A stretch of DNA of 64,000 bases from positions 1 through 64,000 of the forward strand of contig NZ_JAEFCA010000010.1 in the NCBI RefSeq assembly GCF_016405855.1. The letters are read 5' to 3'. The first letter of the stretch is position 1. Each line of letters begins with the position of its first letter. This DNA comes from Flavobacterium sp. IB48 (lineage in GTDB: Bacteria; Bacteroidota; Bacteroidia; Flavobacteriales; Flavobacteriaceae). Made by a program: the position numbers and the translations under genes. Of this stretch, positions 14,988-24,622 are shown in pieces. The notes below the pieces were generated by a model. The model was not told the DNA's origin, searched no databases, and saw only the letters and a program-made list of their open reading frames with translations.

Positions 14988-16532
14988 TTAAAACGGAACA
15001 TCGCTATCATCATCGTCATCATTTAAATTACTTCCGAAGGCTTCATTAGCCGAAGGCAGATTATTAGTAATAAATGAATTATCATCATGATTCATTTTTG
15101 ACGGCAAATCATCATAATTACCTGAAAAATCATCAAGGTTATCAAATTTTCCTAAGTGTCCTAAAAACTTCAAACGAATGTTCTCAATACCACCATTACG
15201 GTGTTTTGCAATCATAATTTCAGCTTGGCCGGCAGTTGGAGAAGCTTCTTCATCATCCCATTCTTCAATTTTGTAATATTCTGGTCGGTATAAAAACGAA
15301 ACGATATCAGCATCTTGCTCAATCGCTCCAGATTCACGAAGATCCGAAAGTAACGGTCTTTTACTAGAACCACGCGTTTCAACGGCACGCGATAACTGAG
15401 AAAGTGCAATAACAGGAACGTTAAGTTCTTTTGCCAAAGCTTTTAAGTTTCGAGAAATTGTCGAAATTTCCTGCTCACGATTTCCTCCTCCTTTAGCATT
15501 TCCTCCTGCAGTCATCAACTGCAAATAATCTATAATGATAATTTTAATACCATGTTGCGATGCTAAACGACGGCACTTTGCTCTTAAATCGAAAATAGAA
15601 AGCGAAGGTGTGTCATCAATAAACAAAGGTGCTTTCTCTAAATCTTTCACTTTAGTACTCAACATTGTCCATTCGTGAGCCTCTAATTTACCTGTACGTA
15701 ATTTTTCTGAAGACAAACCTGTTTCAGAAGAAATAAGCCTCGTAATTAACTGAACAGATGCCATCTCTAGGGAAAACAAAGCCACTCCATGTCCATATTG
15801 GATCGCAATATTTCTGGCCATAGAAAGTACAAATGCCGTTTTTCCCATCGCTGGTCTCGCCGCGATAATAATTAAATCACTCGGTTGCCATCCAGAAGTT
15901 AGCTTATCTAAATTATGAAAACCAGTTTCTACACCACTTAATCCTTCTTTTTTAGAAATTTCCTCAATTTTCTTTTTAGCTTGTAAAACTAAACTCTGTG
16001 CGGTTTCAGAACTACGCTTGATATTTCCTTGTGTTACTTCGTATAATTTAGATTCAGCTTGATCCAATAAATCAAAAACGTCAGCACTTTCATCATATGA
16101 TGCTTCGATAATTTCTGAAGAAATTCTAATTAAACTTCTTTGAATAAATTTCTGAAGAATGATACGTGAGTGAAATTCGATATGCGCCGATGAAGCAATT
16201 TTCTGCGTAAGCTGAATCAAATAAAAATCTCCACCTGCTAAATCTAACTTTCCGTTTTTCTTTAACTGAGTCGAAACGGTTAAGATATCAATTGGCTGCG
16301 TTTCGGTAAAAAGTTGTAAAATCGCTTCAAAAATATGTTTGTGCGCGTCTTTGTAAAAAGCTTCGGCTTGCAAAATATCAATTACATCATCTACCCCTTT
16401 TTTATCAATCATCATCGCACCAAGCACAGCCTCTTCCAAGTCAAGAGCTTGCGGTGGCAACTTTCCTTTTTCTAAGTTGATAATTGTGGTTTTGTCGACC
16501 TTAACAGGGTTTAAGTTTTTGAAATTTTCCAT
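14988..16532 (-). CDS. dnaB: Replicative DNA helicase
   Basis: A 514-aa hexameric helicase that unwinds DNA at the replication fork. The N-terminal primase-interacting domain (about 25-130) begins LPPQALDLEEAVLGAMM. The RecA-like domain has Walker A ARPAMGKTAF (about 230), Walker B IIIIDYLQLM and the arginine-finger region near KRPLLSDLRESGAIEQDAD. The Asp/Asn-rich acidic tail (DDDDDSDVPF) resembles that of SSB-type proteins and is common in this phylum. It has its own terminator and is separated from accA by 140 nt. Confidence 0.98.
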   Translation of the reverse strand: MENFKNLNPVKVDKTTIINLEKGKLPPQALDLEEAVLGAMMIDKKGVDDVIDILQAEAFYKDAHKHIFEAILQLFTETQPIDILTVSTQLKKNGKLDLAGGDFYLIQLTQKIASSAHIEFHSRIILQKFIQRSLIRISSEIIEASYDESADVFDLLDQAESKLYEVTQGNIKRSSETAQSLVLQAKKKIEEISKKEGLSGVETGFHNLDKLTSGWQPSDLIIIAARPAMGKTAFVLSMARNIAIQYGHGVALFSLEMASVQLITRLISSETGLSSEKLRTGKLEAHEWTMLSTKVKDLEKAPLFIDDTPSLSIFDLRAKCRRLASQHGIKIIIIDYLQLMTAGGNAKGGGNREQEISTISRNLKALAKELNVPVIALSQLSRAVETRGSSKRPLLSDLRESGAIEQDADIVSFLYRPEYYKIEEWDDEEASPTAGQAEIMIAKHRNGGIENIRLKFLGHLGKFDNLDDFSGNYDDLPSKMNHDDNSFITNNLPSANEAFGSNLNDDDDDSDVPF

Positions 16533-16620
16533 ATAGCGAAAGTAGCAAAATTTAAAAAAAATCTGCTATCTAGTTATAACTAATAATTGTTTATAAATAA
16601 TTCTGATTTGTTCATAACCA

Positions 16621-16654
16621 AAAAAAAATCCGAAACTGTAAGGCTTCGGATTTT
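16621..16654 (-). terminator. Terminator after accA
   Basis: AAAATCCGAA and TTCGGATTTT form a stem around a 10-base loop. Confidence 0.85.
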
Positions 16655-16672
16655 AAGTCTCTTTGTATGAAT

Positions 16673-17626
16673 TTACTCTTTATACTCGCCCATATTACTG
16701 TATTTGTCCATTCTTTGGGCAATTAAGTCGGCTGTTGATAAGTCTTTTAATTCATTATATCCTTTAGTGATGTATTCTGCAACCGTTTTAAAAGTTGTTT
16801 CACGGTCGTAGTGCGCTCCGCCTAGTGGTTCTGGGATTACATCATCAACTAATTTTTGTTTTTTCATGTCAGAAGAAGTCAGTTTTAAAGCTTCTGCTGC
16901 ACGCTCTTTGTACTCCCAGCTTTTCCATAAAATAGAAGAGCAAGATTCTGGAGAAATTACAGAGTACCAAGTGTTTTCTAACATGTAAACACGATCTCCA
17001 ACACCAATTCCTAAAGCTCCTCCAGAAGCACCTTCACCAACAATAATTGTGATAATTGGCACTTGTAAACGAACCATTTCGAAGATATTTCTAGCAATAG
17101 CTTCTCCTTGCCCTCTTTCTTCTGCTTCAAGTCCTGGATATGCACCAGGAGTATCTACTAAAGTAAGAACTGGAATTCCGAATTTCTCTGCCATTTTCAT
17201 CAAACGAAGTGCTTTACGGTATCCTTCTGGATTAGCCATACCAAAATTACGGTATTGACGTGTTTTAGTATTATATCCTTTTTGCTGACCGATAATCATA
17301 AACGATTGTCCGTTTATTTTACCTAAACCACCAACCATAGCTTTATCATCTTTAAAGCCTCTATCTCCATGAAGTTCTAAGAAAGTATCTCCGCAGATTG
17401 CTTTGATGTAATCTAAAGTATAAGGTCTGTTTGGGTGTCTTGACAATTGTACCCTCTGCCAAGCAGTTAGGTTTTTGTATATATCTTTCTTGGTCTCCTC
17501 TAATTTCTTGTTGATTTCCTTGCACGTTGGCGTTACGTCAACGTCAGATTCTTTTCCAATAATAACGCACTTTTCTAACTGTTCTTCAAGTTCTTTAATT
17601 GGAAGCTCAAAATCTAAATATTCCAT
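16673..17626 (-). CDS. accA: Acetyl-CoA carboxylase carboxyltransferase subunit alpha
   Basis: A 317-aa subunit of the carboxyltransferase that makes malonyl-CoA for fatty-acid synthesis, working with AccD. Typical motifs are LSRHPNRPYTLDYI near 72, FGMANPEGYRKALRLMK near 140, TLVDTPGAYPG and GEGASGGALGIGVGDRV (oxyanion-hole glycines). The length is normal. It is a single gene with its own terminator. Confidence 0.98.
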   Translation of the reverse strand: MEYLDFELPIKELEEQLEKCVIIGKESDVDVTPTCKEINKKLEETKKDIYKNLTAWQRVQLSRHPNRPYTLDYIKAICGDTFLELHGDRGFKDDKAMVGGLGKINGQSFMIIGQQKGYNTKTRQYRNFGMANPEGYRKALRLMKMAEKFGIPVLTLVDTPGAYPGLEAEERGQGEAIARNIFEMVRLQVPIITIIVGEGASGGALGIGVGDRVYMLENTWYSVISPESCSSILWKSWEYKERAAEALKLTSSDMKKQKLVDDVIPEPLGGAHYDRETTFKTVAEYITKGYNELKDLSTADLIAQRMDKYSNMGEYKE

Positions 17627-17738
17627 GGATTTTTGAATTTTGTTTGTAAATCGAACCGCAAATATAAAAATATTATATCATTGGCGAAGTTAATTGTTAT
17701 TTAAAGTATAAAAATGCAAATTAAAAATAAGTAAACTA

Positions 17739-18629
17739 TTACAAGTTTTCTTTCTTGTTCTGATAATGTTTGAAAACGCCGTTTAGAATAACTGTTATGA
17801 TAATTATAACCGCTCCTACGTAAAATTCAACACTCATTTTTTCTTTTCCTCCTAGGATAAAATACGCCAAAACGATTCCGTAAACTGGCTCTAAATTAGT
17901 GGTTAACATTACTGTATATGGCGTTAATCGCTGCATTACTTTTACTGATGCAGTAAAGGCATAAGCCGTACAAATTGAAGCCAAAATCAATAACAAAACC
18001 CAATTATTTAAAGACATTTTGAAGAAATCTGCTGTAAATTTTCCTTGAAATAAAAAATAAATCGTTATAAAGAAAACTCCTGCACCAAACTCATAAAAAG
18101 TAATTACAGAAGGCTCATGATCTGAAATTAGTTTCCCATTCATCAAGGTAAATAAAACCCCTAAAATGATTGCTGCCAAGGCATAGTAAACTCCCGTAAG
18201 ATATTTTATTTCTACTTGAAGAATCAGCCCTAATCCTGCAATAATGATTAGTCCGAAGAAAACTTCGTACCAAAGGACTTTTCTTCCATAGAATAATGGC
18301 TCTAATAAAGAAGCAAAAAATGCTCCCAGAGAAAATATAGAAAGTGTAATTGAAACATTGGAAACATGGATTGCTTTAAAAAAGAAAATCCAGTGCAATG
18401 CAATTAATAAACCAACAAAAATCAATTTAAAAAATTCTTTGACAGGAACTTGAAAAGACTGTTTTTTAAAAGCTATAAATCCGCCAAGGAAAACCATAGC
18501 GATAAGCATTCTATACCAAACCAAATTTTCGGCATCAATTGTAATTAAAGCGCCCAAAATGGCAGTAAAACCCCAGATAAAAACAATTAAGTGAAGATTT
18601 AAATAACTTTTTAAATTATCGTTTCGCAT
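17739..18629 (-). CDS. EamA/DMT-superfamily transporter
   Basis: A 296-aa protein with ten predicted membrane helices in two repeats, as in EamA (DMT) exporters of small metabolites. The conserved entry motif FIWGFTAILGAL is at the start of repeat 1, and a Pro/Glu motif (NLEPVYGIVLAYFILGG) at the end of repeat 2. The substrate is unknown. Its start overlaps the preceding permease gene by 14 nt, so the two are translationally coupled. Confidence 0.92.
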   Translation of the reverse strand: MRNDNLKSYLNLHLIVFIWGFTAILGALITIDAENLVWYRMLIAMVFLGGFIAFKKQSFQVPVKEFFKLIFVGLLIALHWIFFFKAIHVSNVSITLSIFSLGAFFASLLEPLFYGRKVLWYEVFFGLIIIAGLGLILQVEIKYLTGVYYALAAIILGVLFTLMNGKLISDHEPSVITFYEFGAGVFFITIYFLFQGKFTADFFKMSLNNWVLLLILASICTAYAFTASVKVMQRLTPYTVMLTTNLEPVYGIVLAYFILGGKEKMSVEFYVGAVIIIITVILNGVFKHYQNKKENL

Positions 18630-19704
18630 TACGTAATAAGTAAACTGCTAAAATTCCGAAAACAATATTCGGGAACCAAACAGCCAATAAAGGTGAGAAT
18701 GTAGATTTTTCGGCAAGTGTACCAAAGATTTTATCAAAGAATACGAAAGAGAACGCAATTGCTATACCAATTGCAAGGTTCATTCCCATTCCGCCACGAC
18801 GTTTCATAGAAGAAACAGAAACGGCAATAATCGTCAAAATAAATGCTGAAACAGGAATACTGTATTTTTTATAAAGAACAACCAAATAGGTATTTATGTT
18901 TCCTGAACCTCTTTTTCTTTCTTTCTCAATAAAATCAATTAGCTTACCCAAAGGCAATGTTTCTGCGATATAAACGACAGGTGTTAAATCGGCCAATTCA
19001 AATTTAAAAGGGATATTTTTTTCTGGAGCTTTTTCGATTACATCATTTAATTCTCCTACGGTTCTCTTAGTATAATCGTATAAAACGTAAATCTTCTTTT
19101 TAGGATCCCATTTAATACGGCTTGCAGTAATTTTATAGGTTAGTTTTTCTTTTTCAAAATGTTCCAAAGAAAAATTAAAAGCCGTTTTAGACTCTTCATT
19201 AAAACTATTTACAAAGATAAAATCGTGGTCATTAATTTGCCTGTAAACATTGGTGTTTTCGCCACGCATTTCGGCTTTTCCGTTTCCTTTTAGATACGTA
19301 TATCTAAAATTATTATAACCTTCACTTGCTGCTGGAACAATAAAAAATCCCATTAACAATACAAAAAGAGAAACTATAGTTGCACCTATAATATAAGGAC
19401 GTAAAAAACGCGTAAATGAAATTCCAGAACTTAAAATCGCGATAATTTCTGTATTGTTTGCCAGCTTTGAAGTAAACCAGATTACGGATAAAAACAAAAA
19501 TATCGGAAACAGCGAATTAATAAAGTAAATCGTAAAATTGTAATAATAGAAAGCAATATCTCCAAACGGAATCTTGTTTTCGAGCATTTTATTTACCTTT
19601 TCAGAAACGTCAATTACGATTCCGATTGGTGCAAATAAAAGAAGCATCACAGAAAAAGTTCCGAGGTATCTTTTTAAAATGTATTTATCTATTATTGTTA
19701 ACAT
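18616..19704 (-). CDS. LptF/LptG-family permease (LPS export)
   Basis: A 362-aa inner-membrane protein of the YjgP/YjgQ family. Three N-terminal helices, a periplasmic beta-jellyroll (about 130-265) and three C-terminal helices are apparent. The N-terminus (LTIIDKYILKRYLGTF) is characteristic. The family forms the LptB2FG complex that extracts LPS for transport to the outer membrane. It is the middle gene of the tgt-lptG-EamA operon. Whether it is LptF or LptG cannot be settled here. Confidence 0.93.
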   Translation of the reverse strand: MLTIIDKYILKRYLGTFSVMLLLFAPIGIVIDVSEKVNKMLENKIPFGDIAFYYYNFTIYFINSLFPIFLFLSVIWFTSKLANNTEIIAILSSGISFTRFLRPYIIGATIVSLFVLLMGFFIVPAASEGYNNFRYTYLKGNGKAEMRGENTNVYRQINDHDFIFVNSFNEESKTAFNFSLEHFEKEKLTYKITASRIKWDPKKKIYVLYDYTKRTVGELNDVIEKAPEKNIPFKFELADLTPVVYIAETLPLGKLIDFIEKERKRGSGNINTYLVVLYKKYSIPVSAFILTIIAVSVSSMKRRGGMGMNLAIGIAIAFSFVFFDKIFGTLAEKSTFSPLLAVWFPNIVFGILAVYLLRNAKR

Positions 19705-19771
19705 AACAAAGTATAATCGATTATTTGTTTAATCGTTTAACCGAATAAACGATTAAACAAATAAACATATT

Positions 19772-20902
19772 TTAAAGTCTTTGGCTCATATTTTTAACCA
19801 TCATTTCTTTCCATGGTCTAAAATCTCCGGCTAAGATATGTTTTCTGGCTTCACGAACCAACCACATATAAAAACCAAGATTATGAATGGTTGCAATTTG
19901 TTTTCCAAGATATTCGTTGGCAGCAAATAAATGACGCAAATAAGCTTTAGAATATTCTGTATCTACAAAAGTGTGTCCCATTTCATCAATTGGAGAAAAA
20001 TCAGCTTCCCACTTTTTATTCTTGATGTTAATTGTTCCGTTTGCTGTAAACAACATTCCGTTTCTTGCATTACGTGTTGGCATAACACAGTCGAACATAT
20101 CAATCCCTAACGCAATATTTTCTAAAATATTAATTGGAGTTCCAACTCCCATTAAATAACGAGGTTTATCTTCTGGCAGAATTTCGCAAACTACTTCAGT
20201 CATTGCGTACATTTCTTCAGCAGGTTCTCCAACTGAAAGTCCTCCAATTGCATTTCCTTGCTGTCCTGCATTGGCAATATATTCAGCTGACTGGCGACGC
20301 AAATCTTTATACGTACTTCCTTGAACAATTGGGAAAAACGTTTGTTCGTAACCATATTTATAAGGCACTTTTTCTAAATGATTAATACATCTGTCTAACC
20401 AACGGTGTGTCATGTGCATAGAACGCTGCGCATAACGATAATCGCAAGGATAAGGTGTACATTCGTCAAAAGCCATAATAATATCGGCTCCAATTGTACG
20501 CTGAATTTCCATTACATTTTCTGGAGTAAAAAAGTGGTAAGAACCGTCAATATGCGATTTGAACTTCACTCCTTCTTCTTTAATTTTTCTATTTGAAGAA
20601 AGAGAATATACTTGATATCCTCCAGAATCAGTCAAAATATTACGATCCCAGTTCATGAATTTATGCAATCCTCCAGCTTTTTCTAAAATTTCGGTTTGTG
20701 GACGTAAATATAAATGGTATGTATTTCCAAGAATAATATCCGGATTTATTTCTTCTTTAAGCTCACGCTGATGCACACCTTTTACAGATGCAACCGTTCC
20801 AACCGGCATAAAAATAGGCGTTTCAATTACGCCGTGATCAGTAGTTATACTTCCCGCTCTTGCTTTAGACTGCGGATCTTTTTGTAATAAATCGAACTTC
20901 AT
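19772..20902 (-). CDS. tgt: Queuine tRNA-ribosyltransferase
   Basis: A 376-aa TIM-barrel enzyme that exchanges guanine 34 for the queuine precursor in tRNAs for Asp, Asn, His and Tyr. Catalytic Asp92 (LTDSGGYQV) and the nucleophile region IDMFDCVMPTRNAR (Asp271) are present. The zinc site is unusual: the three cysteines of the usual CxCxxC are replaced by Gly309, Thr311 and Asp314 (EMGHTFVDTEYSKAYLRHLF), although the fourth ligand His340 remains. It is the first gene of the operon with the Lpt permease. Confidence 0.97.
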   Translation of the reverse strand: MKFDLLQKDPQSKARAGSITTDHGVIETPIFMPVGTVASVKGVHQRELKEEINPDIILGNTYHLYLRPQTEILEKAGGLHKFMNWDRNILTDSGGYQVYSLSSNRKIKEEGVKFKSHIDGSYHFFTPENVMEIQRTIGADIIMAFDECTPYPCDYRYAQRSMHMTHRWLDRCINHLEKVPYKYGYEQTFFPIVQGSTYKDLRRQSAEYIANAGQQGNAIGGLSVGEPAEEMYAMTEVVCEILPEDKPRYLMGVGTPINILENIALGIDMFDCVMPTRNARNGMLFTANGTINIKNKKWEADFSPIDEMGHTFVDTEYSKAYLRHLFAANEYLGKQIATIHNLGFYMWLVREARKHILAGDFRPWKEMMVKNMSQRL

Positions 20903-21052
20903 TTGTTTCTTTTTTCAGTCGGCAAAGATAAGCTAATTTCAGGGAAATTTAATTAATTAGAAAAATTGTGAATTATAAAATTGAGTTAATTCAAAAACAA
21001 CATAAAACCTAAACTTCAGAAATTTTTAAATTTGAATAAAATCTATTAAAAA

Positions 21053-21130
21053 ATGAAATGCGGAGCTTCCATACTAAACGAAGTTGAAGTTCTCACTCAG
21101 CATATTCACAACAATAAAAATTCAAAATGA
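21053..21130 (+). other. Short upstream open frame (25 codons)
   Basis: An ATG at 21053 opens a 25-codon frame (MKCGASILNEVEVLTQ...) whose TGA overlaps the deacetylase start as ATGA. It could couple translation to the downstream gene. There is no other evidence that it is expressed. Confidence 0.2.
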
Positions 21131-22005
21131 ACTTAGCACAAAAACTCGGATATCCTGAAAACACCAAACTATTAATCATTCACGCCGATGATGCAGGACT
21201 ATCGCATTCCGAAAATCAGGCAACTATAAAAACACTCCAAAACGGATCTGTCAATTCATACAGCATAATGGTTCCTTGTCCGTGGTTTTTTGAGATGGCC
21301 ACTTTTGCTAATAACAATCCAAATTATGACTGCGGAATTCATTTAACCCTCACTTGCGAATGGGAGAATTATAAATTTGGCCCGATTCTTCCCGTTTCCG
21401 AAGTTTCAAGTTTAGTAGATCAAAATGGTTATTTTTATAAAACCCGACAAGATTTCAAAAACAACGCACAACCAGCTGAAATTAAAAAGGAGCTTACCGC
21501 ACAAATCGAAAGAGCTTTGCAATTTGGCATTCAGCCTACACATCTCGACTCGCATATGTGTAGTGTCGGCGTTACCCCTGAAATTTTAGAAATCTACAAA
21601 GAGCTAGGAAAAACATACAATTTACCAGTTTTTATTAATAAAGACTTTGTAGAATCAATTTCTCTCTCTGATGAAAAATATAATTTTGATAATACGCTTT
21701 TGGCTGATAAACTTTTAATTGGATATTATGTTGACTTTGAAAAAGGAGAACTCAAAAAATCTTATGAAAAAGCTTTAGACAGCGCAATTTCTGGATTAAA
21801 TGTTTTCCTGCTTCATCCTGCGTTTGATGATTTTGAAATGCAAGGCATCACAATAAATCATCCAAATTTTGGTTCAGAATGGCGTCAAATAGATTTCGAG
21901 TTTTTTACCAGTGATGAATGCAAAGCAAAATTAAAAGAGAATAATATTCAATTAATTACATGGAAAGAAATTGGGCAATTGGAGCATCTTCCAATTAAAA
22001 AATAA
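21127..22005 (+). CDS. YdjC/ChbG-family carbohydrate deacetylase
   Basis: A 292-aa cytoplasmic protein of the YdjC superfamily, metal-dependent deacetylases acting on chitooligosaccharide-like sugars. It shows the metal and catalytic motifs LIIHADDAGLSHS (paired Asp near 22-23), GIHLTLTCEW, and HLDSHMCS with two histidines, plus FLLHPAFDD near the C-terminus. The full-length fold is present. It stands alone with no sugar-utilisation neighbours, so the substrate is unknown. Confidence 0.88.
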   Translation: MNLAQKLGYPENTKLLIIHADDAGLSHSENQATIKTLQNGSVNSYSIMVPCPWFFEMATFANNNPNYDCGIHLTLTCEWENYKFGPILPVSEVSSLVDQNGYFYKTRQDFKNNAQPAEIKKELTAQIERALQFGIQPTHLDSHMCSVGVTPEILEIYKELGKTYNLPVFINKDFVESISLSDEKYNFDNTLLADKLLIGYYVDFEKGELKKSYEKALDSAISGLNVFLLHPAFDDFEMQGITINHPNFGSEWRQIDFEFFTSDECKAKLKENNIQLITWKEIGQLEHLPIKK

Positions 22006-22124
22006 GTTGATTTTTTATGCAAATATTATAACATACTGATTTTAAAAATACAAGTATTGAAACCATAGATTTCATAACTTTATAGTATACAAATATCTGT
22101 TTAATAATATTTAATATTGACATT

Positions 22125-22424
22125 ATGATAAATTCAGAAGATAAAAATGCAGCAAAAGAAAATGAGATAGAAAGAAATCTGGAAAATCTAAATTATCCAG
22201 CAAGTGAGGATATTTATAATCGCGAAGACAAATCAGAAAATATAGATCCAGAAAATATTTCGACTGACAAAACCATTACTCAAAACGACAACGAATGGAA
22301 ACAAAACAGCGACAAACTTGGAAATGATTTGGATATTCCAGGAGCTGAATTAGATGATGAACAAGAAGAAATTGGCTCAGAAGATGAAGAGAATAATTAT
22401 TATAGCGAAGGAGATACTGAGTAA
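22125..22424 (+). CDS. Acidic, disordered hypothetical protein
   Basis: A 99-aa protein very rich in Glu, Asp and Asn, with no hydrophobic core and no signal peptide. It has only short turn-forming segments, so it is probably intrinsically disordered. Similar small hydrophilic proteins, including the one at 52495-52869, occur in flavobacteria and are sometimes stress related; that is a guess. A hairpin terminator follows. Confidence 0.6.
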   Translation: MINSEDKNAAKENEIERNLENLNYPASEDIYNREDKSENIDPENISTDKTITQNDNEWKQNSDKLGNDLDIPGAELDDEQEEIGSEDEENNYYSEGDTE

Positions 22425-22448
22425 AATTCATTTTAAATCAAAAATTAA

Positions 22449-22474
22449 AAATCTTGCATTTTGCGAGATTTTTT
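22449..22474 (+). terminator. Terminator after the acidic protein gene
   Basis: AAATCTTGC-ATTTT-GCGAGATTT hairpin followed by seven T in total. Confidence 0.75.
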
Positions 22475-22609
22475 TATTTTGAAAATAAAAACCGTAAAAA
22501 ACACACTTAAAAAAAAACAAAAAGCAAAAACATGCGTTATATTTTTTTTCATAACATAAAAAAAATAGCAAAATTTAACAATTGTAATAAAACTAAAGCA
22601 AAAAATCAT

Positions 22610-22640
22610 TTGTCTGCACACAAAATAACGCCTACTTTTG
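22610..22640 (+). promoter_or_regulatory. Transketolase promoter
   Basis: TTG at 22610-22612, a 20-base spacer and TACTTTTG at 22633-22640, followed 25 bases later by the ATG. Confidence 0.65.
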
Positions 22641-22665
22641 CTTCAGTTTAACTTTTACATATAAA

Positions 22666-23514
22666 ATGAAGCCTAACACACAACAATTAAGCGATTTAAC
22701 GATCCAAGTAAGAAGAGATATTCTTAGAATGGTACATGCTGTAAACTCTGGACACCCAGGTGGTTCTTTAGGTTGTACTGAATTTTTGGTTACACTATAT
22801 CAAAATATAATGGACCGCAAAGAAGGTTTTGACATGGACGGAATTGGAGAAGATTTATTTTTCCTTTCAAACGGACACATCTCACCTGTATTCTATAGCG
22901 TTTTAGCACGCAGCGGATATTTTCCAGTTTCAGAATTAGCTACATTCAGATTATTAGATTCTCGTTTACAAGGACACCCAACAACACACGAAGGTTTACC
23001 TGGAGTTCGTATTGCGTCTGGTTCATTAGGACAAGGTTTATCTGTAGCTCTTGGAGCAGCGCAAGCTAAAAAATTAAACAAAGACAATCATATTGTATAT
23101 AGTTTACACGGAGACGGAGAATTACAAGAAGGTCAAAACTGGGAGGCTATCATGTATGCATCTGCTAAGAAAGTAGACAACATTATTGCAACTATCGACT
23201 TAAACGGAAAACAAATTGACGGAACAACTGACGAAGTTTTGCCAATGGGAAGCATTCGCGCTAAATTTGAAGCTTTTGACTGGGATGTTTTAGAAATTAA
23301 AGAAGGAAACAGCATCGATGCTATCATTGCTGGTTTAACTGACGCTAAATCAAGAACAGGAAAAGGAAAACCAGTTTGTATTTTATTACATACAGAAATG
23401 GGGAATGGTGTAGATTTCATGATGCACACTCACGCTTGGCATGGTAAAGCACCAAACAATGACCAATTGGCTAGTGCTTTAGCTCAAAACATTTCAACTT
23501 TAGCAGATTATTAA
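22666..23514 (+). CDS. Transketolase, N-terminal (TPP-binding) subunit
   Basis: The 282-aa N-terminal half of transketolase, which transfers two-carbon units in the pentose phosphate pathway. It shows VNSGHPGGSLGCTEF near 26, SNGHISPVFYSVLA, GSLGQGLSVALGAA, and the thiamine-diphosphate motif GDGELQEGQNWEA near 150. A split transketolase with the second half in the next gene is common in Bacteroidota and archaea. A 73-nt spacer of short near-repeats separates the subunits. Confidence 0.96.
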   Translation: MKPNTQQLSDLTIQVRRDILRMVHAVNSGHPGGSLGCTEFLVTLYQNIMDRKEGFDMDGIGEDLFFLSNGHISPVFYSVLARSGYFPVSELATFRLLDSRLQGHPTTHEGLPGVRIASGSLGQGLSVALGAAQAKKLNKDNHIVYSLHGDGELQEGQNWEAIMYASAKKVDNIIATIDLNGKQIDGTTDEVLPMGSIRAKFEAFDWDVLEIKEGNSIDAIIAGLTDAKSRTGKGKPVCILLHTEMGNGVDFMMHTHAWHGKAPNNDQLASALAQNISTLADY

Positions 23515-23518
23515 AAAA

Positions 23519-23578
23519 TGCTTTAAGCAGTAAGCATTAAGCTTTAAGCCTATTGCCTACAGCCTATTGCGTATAGCA
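23519..23578. repeat. Word-repeat spacer between transketolase subunits
   Basis: Short variants of TAAGCATTAAGC / GCTTTAAGC and of GCCTATTGC repeat here. The first pair is self-complementary. No gene or terminator is apparent. Confidence 0.4.
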
Positions 23579-23587
23579 AAAAACAAA

Positions 23588-24541
23588 ATGAAAAAATACG
23601 AAAATACAGGAAGTAAAGATACTCGTTCTGGTTTTGGAGCGGGAATGACTGAATTAGGTCAAAAAAACGAAAATGTTGTTGCATTATGTGCTGATTTAAT
23701 TGGATCATTAAAATTTGATGATTTCAAGAAAAATCACCCAGAGCGTTTTTTCCAAATCGGAATCGCTGAAGCTAACATGATTGGAATTGCTGCAGGTCTA
23801 ACAATTGGAGGAAAAATTCCTTTTACTGGAACTTTTGCTAACTTCTCTACAGGTAGAGTTTACGACCAAATTCGTCAATCTGTTGCTTACTCAGATAAAA
23901 ACGTAAAAATCTGTGCTTCTCACGCTGGTTTAACTCTTGGAGAAGACGGAGCAACTCACCAAATCTTAGAAGATATTGGTTTAATGAAAATGTTACCAGG
24001 AATGACTGTAATCAATACTTGCGATTACAACCAAACTAAAGCTGCAACTTTGGCACTAGCAGATCATCACGGTCCAGCTTATTTACGTTTCGGACGTCCA
24101 GTTGTAGCAAACTTCACTCCTGCTGACGAGCCTTTCGTAATTGGAAAAGCAATTATGTTAAACGAAGGAACAGACGTTACTATTATTGCAACAGGACACT
24201 TAGTTTGGGAAGCTCTTATTGCTGCTGAAGCATTAGAAGCAAAAGGAATTTCTGCCGAAGTAATCAACATCCACACAATTAAACCTCTTGATGAAGAAGC
24301 TATTCTAAAATCTGTTGCTAAAACTAAATGTGTTGTTACTGCAGAAGAGCACAATTACCTTGGAGGTCTTGGAGAAAGTGTTTCTGGAGTATTAGCTTTA
24401 AACAATCCAACTCCACAAGAATTTGTAGCAGTTAAAGATAGTTTTGGAGAATCTGGAACACCAGAACAATTGATGGAAAAATACAAATTAAACAATCAAG
24501 CGATTGTTGAAGCTGTAGAAAGAGTAATCAAAAGAAAATAA
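23588..24541 (+). CDS. Transketolase, C-terminal subunit
   Basis: The 317-aa partner of the preceding gene, carrying the pyrimidine-binding and C-terminal domains. It shows TRSGFGAGMTELG, ADLIGS, FFQIGIAEANMIGIAAGL with the catalytic Glu, and the LTLGEDGATHQILEDI and YLRFGRP motifs. ATG 23588 is chosen because the product begins MKKYENTGSKDTRSGFG, the usual start; an upstream TTG would add only seven residues inside the repeat spacer. Both halves are needed for an active enzyme. Confidence 0.96.
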   Translation: MKKYENTGSKDTRSGFGAGMTELGQKNENVVALCADLIGSLKFDDFKKNHPERFFQIGIAEANMIGIAAGLTIGGKIPFTGTFANFSTGRVYDQIRQSVAYSDKNVKICASHAGLTLGEDGATHQILEDIGLMKMLPGMTVINTCDYNQTKAATLALADHHGPAYLRFGRPVVANFTPADEPFVIGKAIMLNEGTDVTIIATGHLVWEALIAAEALEAKGISAEVINIHTIKPLDEEAILKSVAKTKCVVTAEEHNYLGGLGESVSGVLALNNPTPQEFVAVKDSFGESGTPEQLMEKYKLNNQAIVEAVERVIKRK

Positions 24542-24562
24542 TTTTACGTTTTCTTACTTTAT

Positions 24563-24599
24563 AAAAAAAGCCTCGAAATTTACATTTCGAGGCTTTTTA
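24563..24599. terminator. Bidirectional terminator
   Basis: AAAAAAGCCTCGAAAT-TTAC-ATTTCGAGGCTTTTT lies between the converging transketolase and lipoprotein genes and can serve both. Confidence 0.9.
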
Positions 24600-24622
24600 T
24601 TTTAATCAACCATCTTAGGCTT

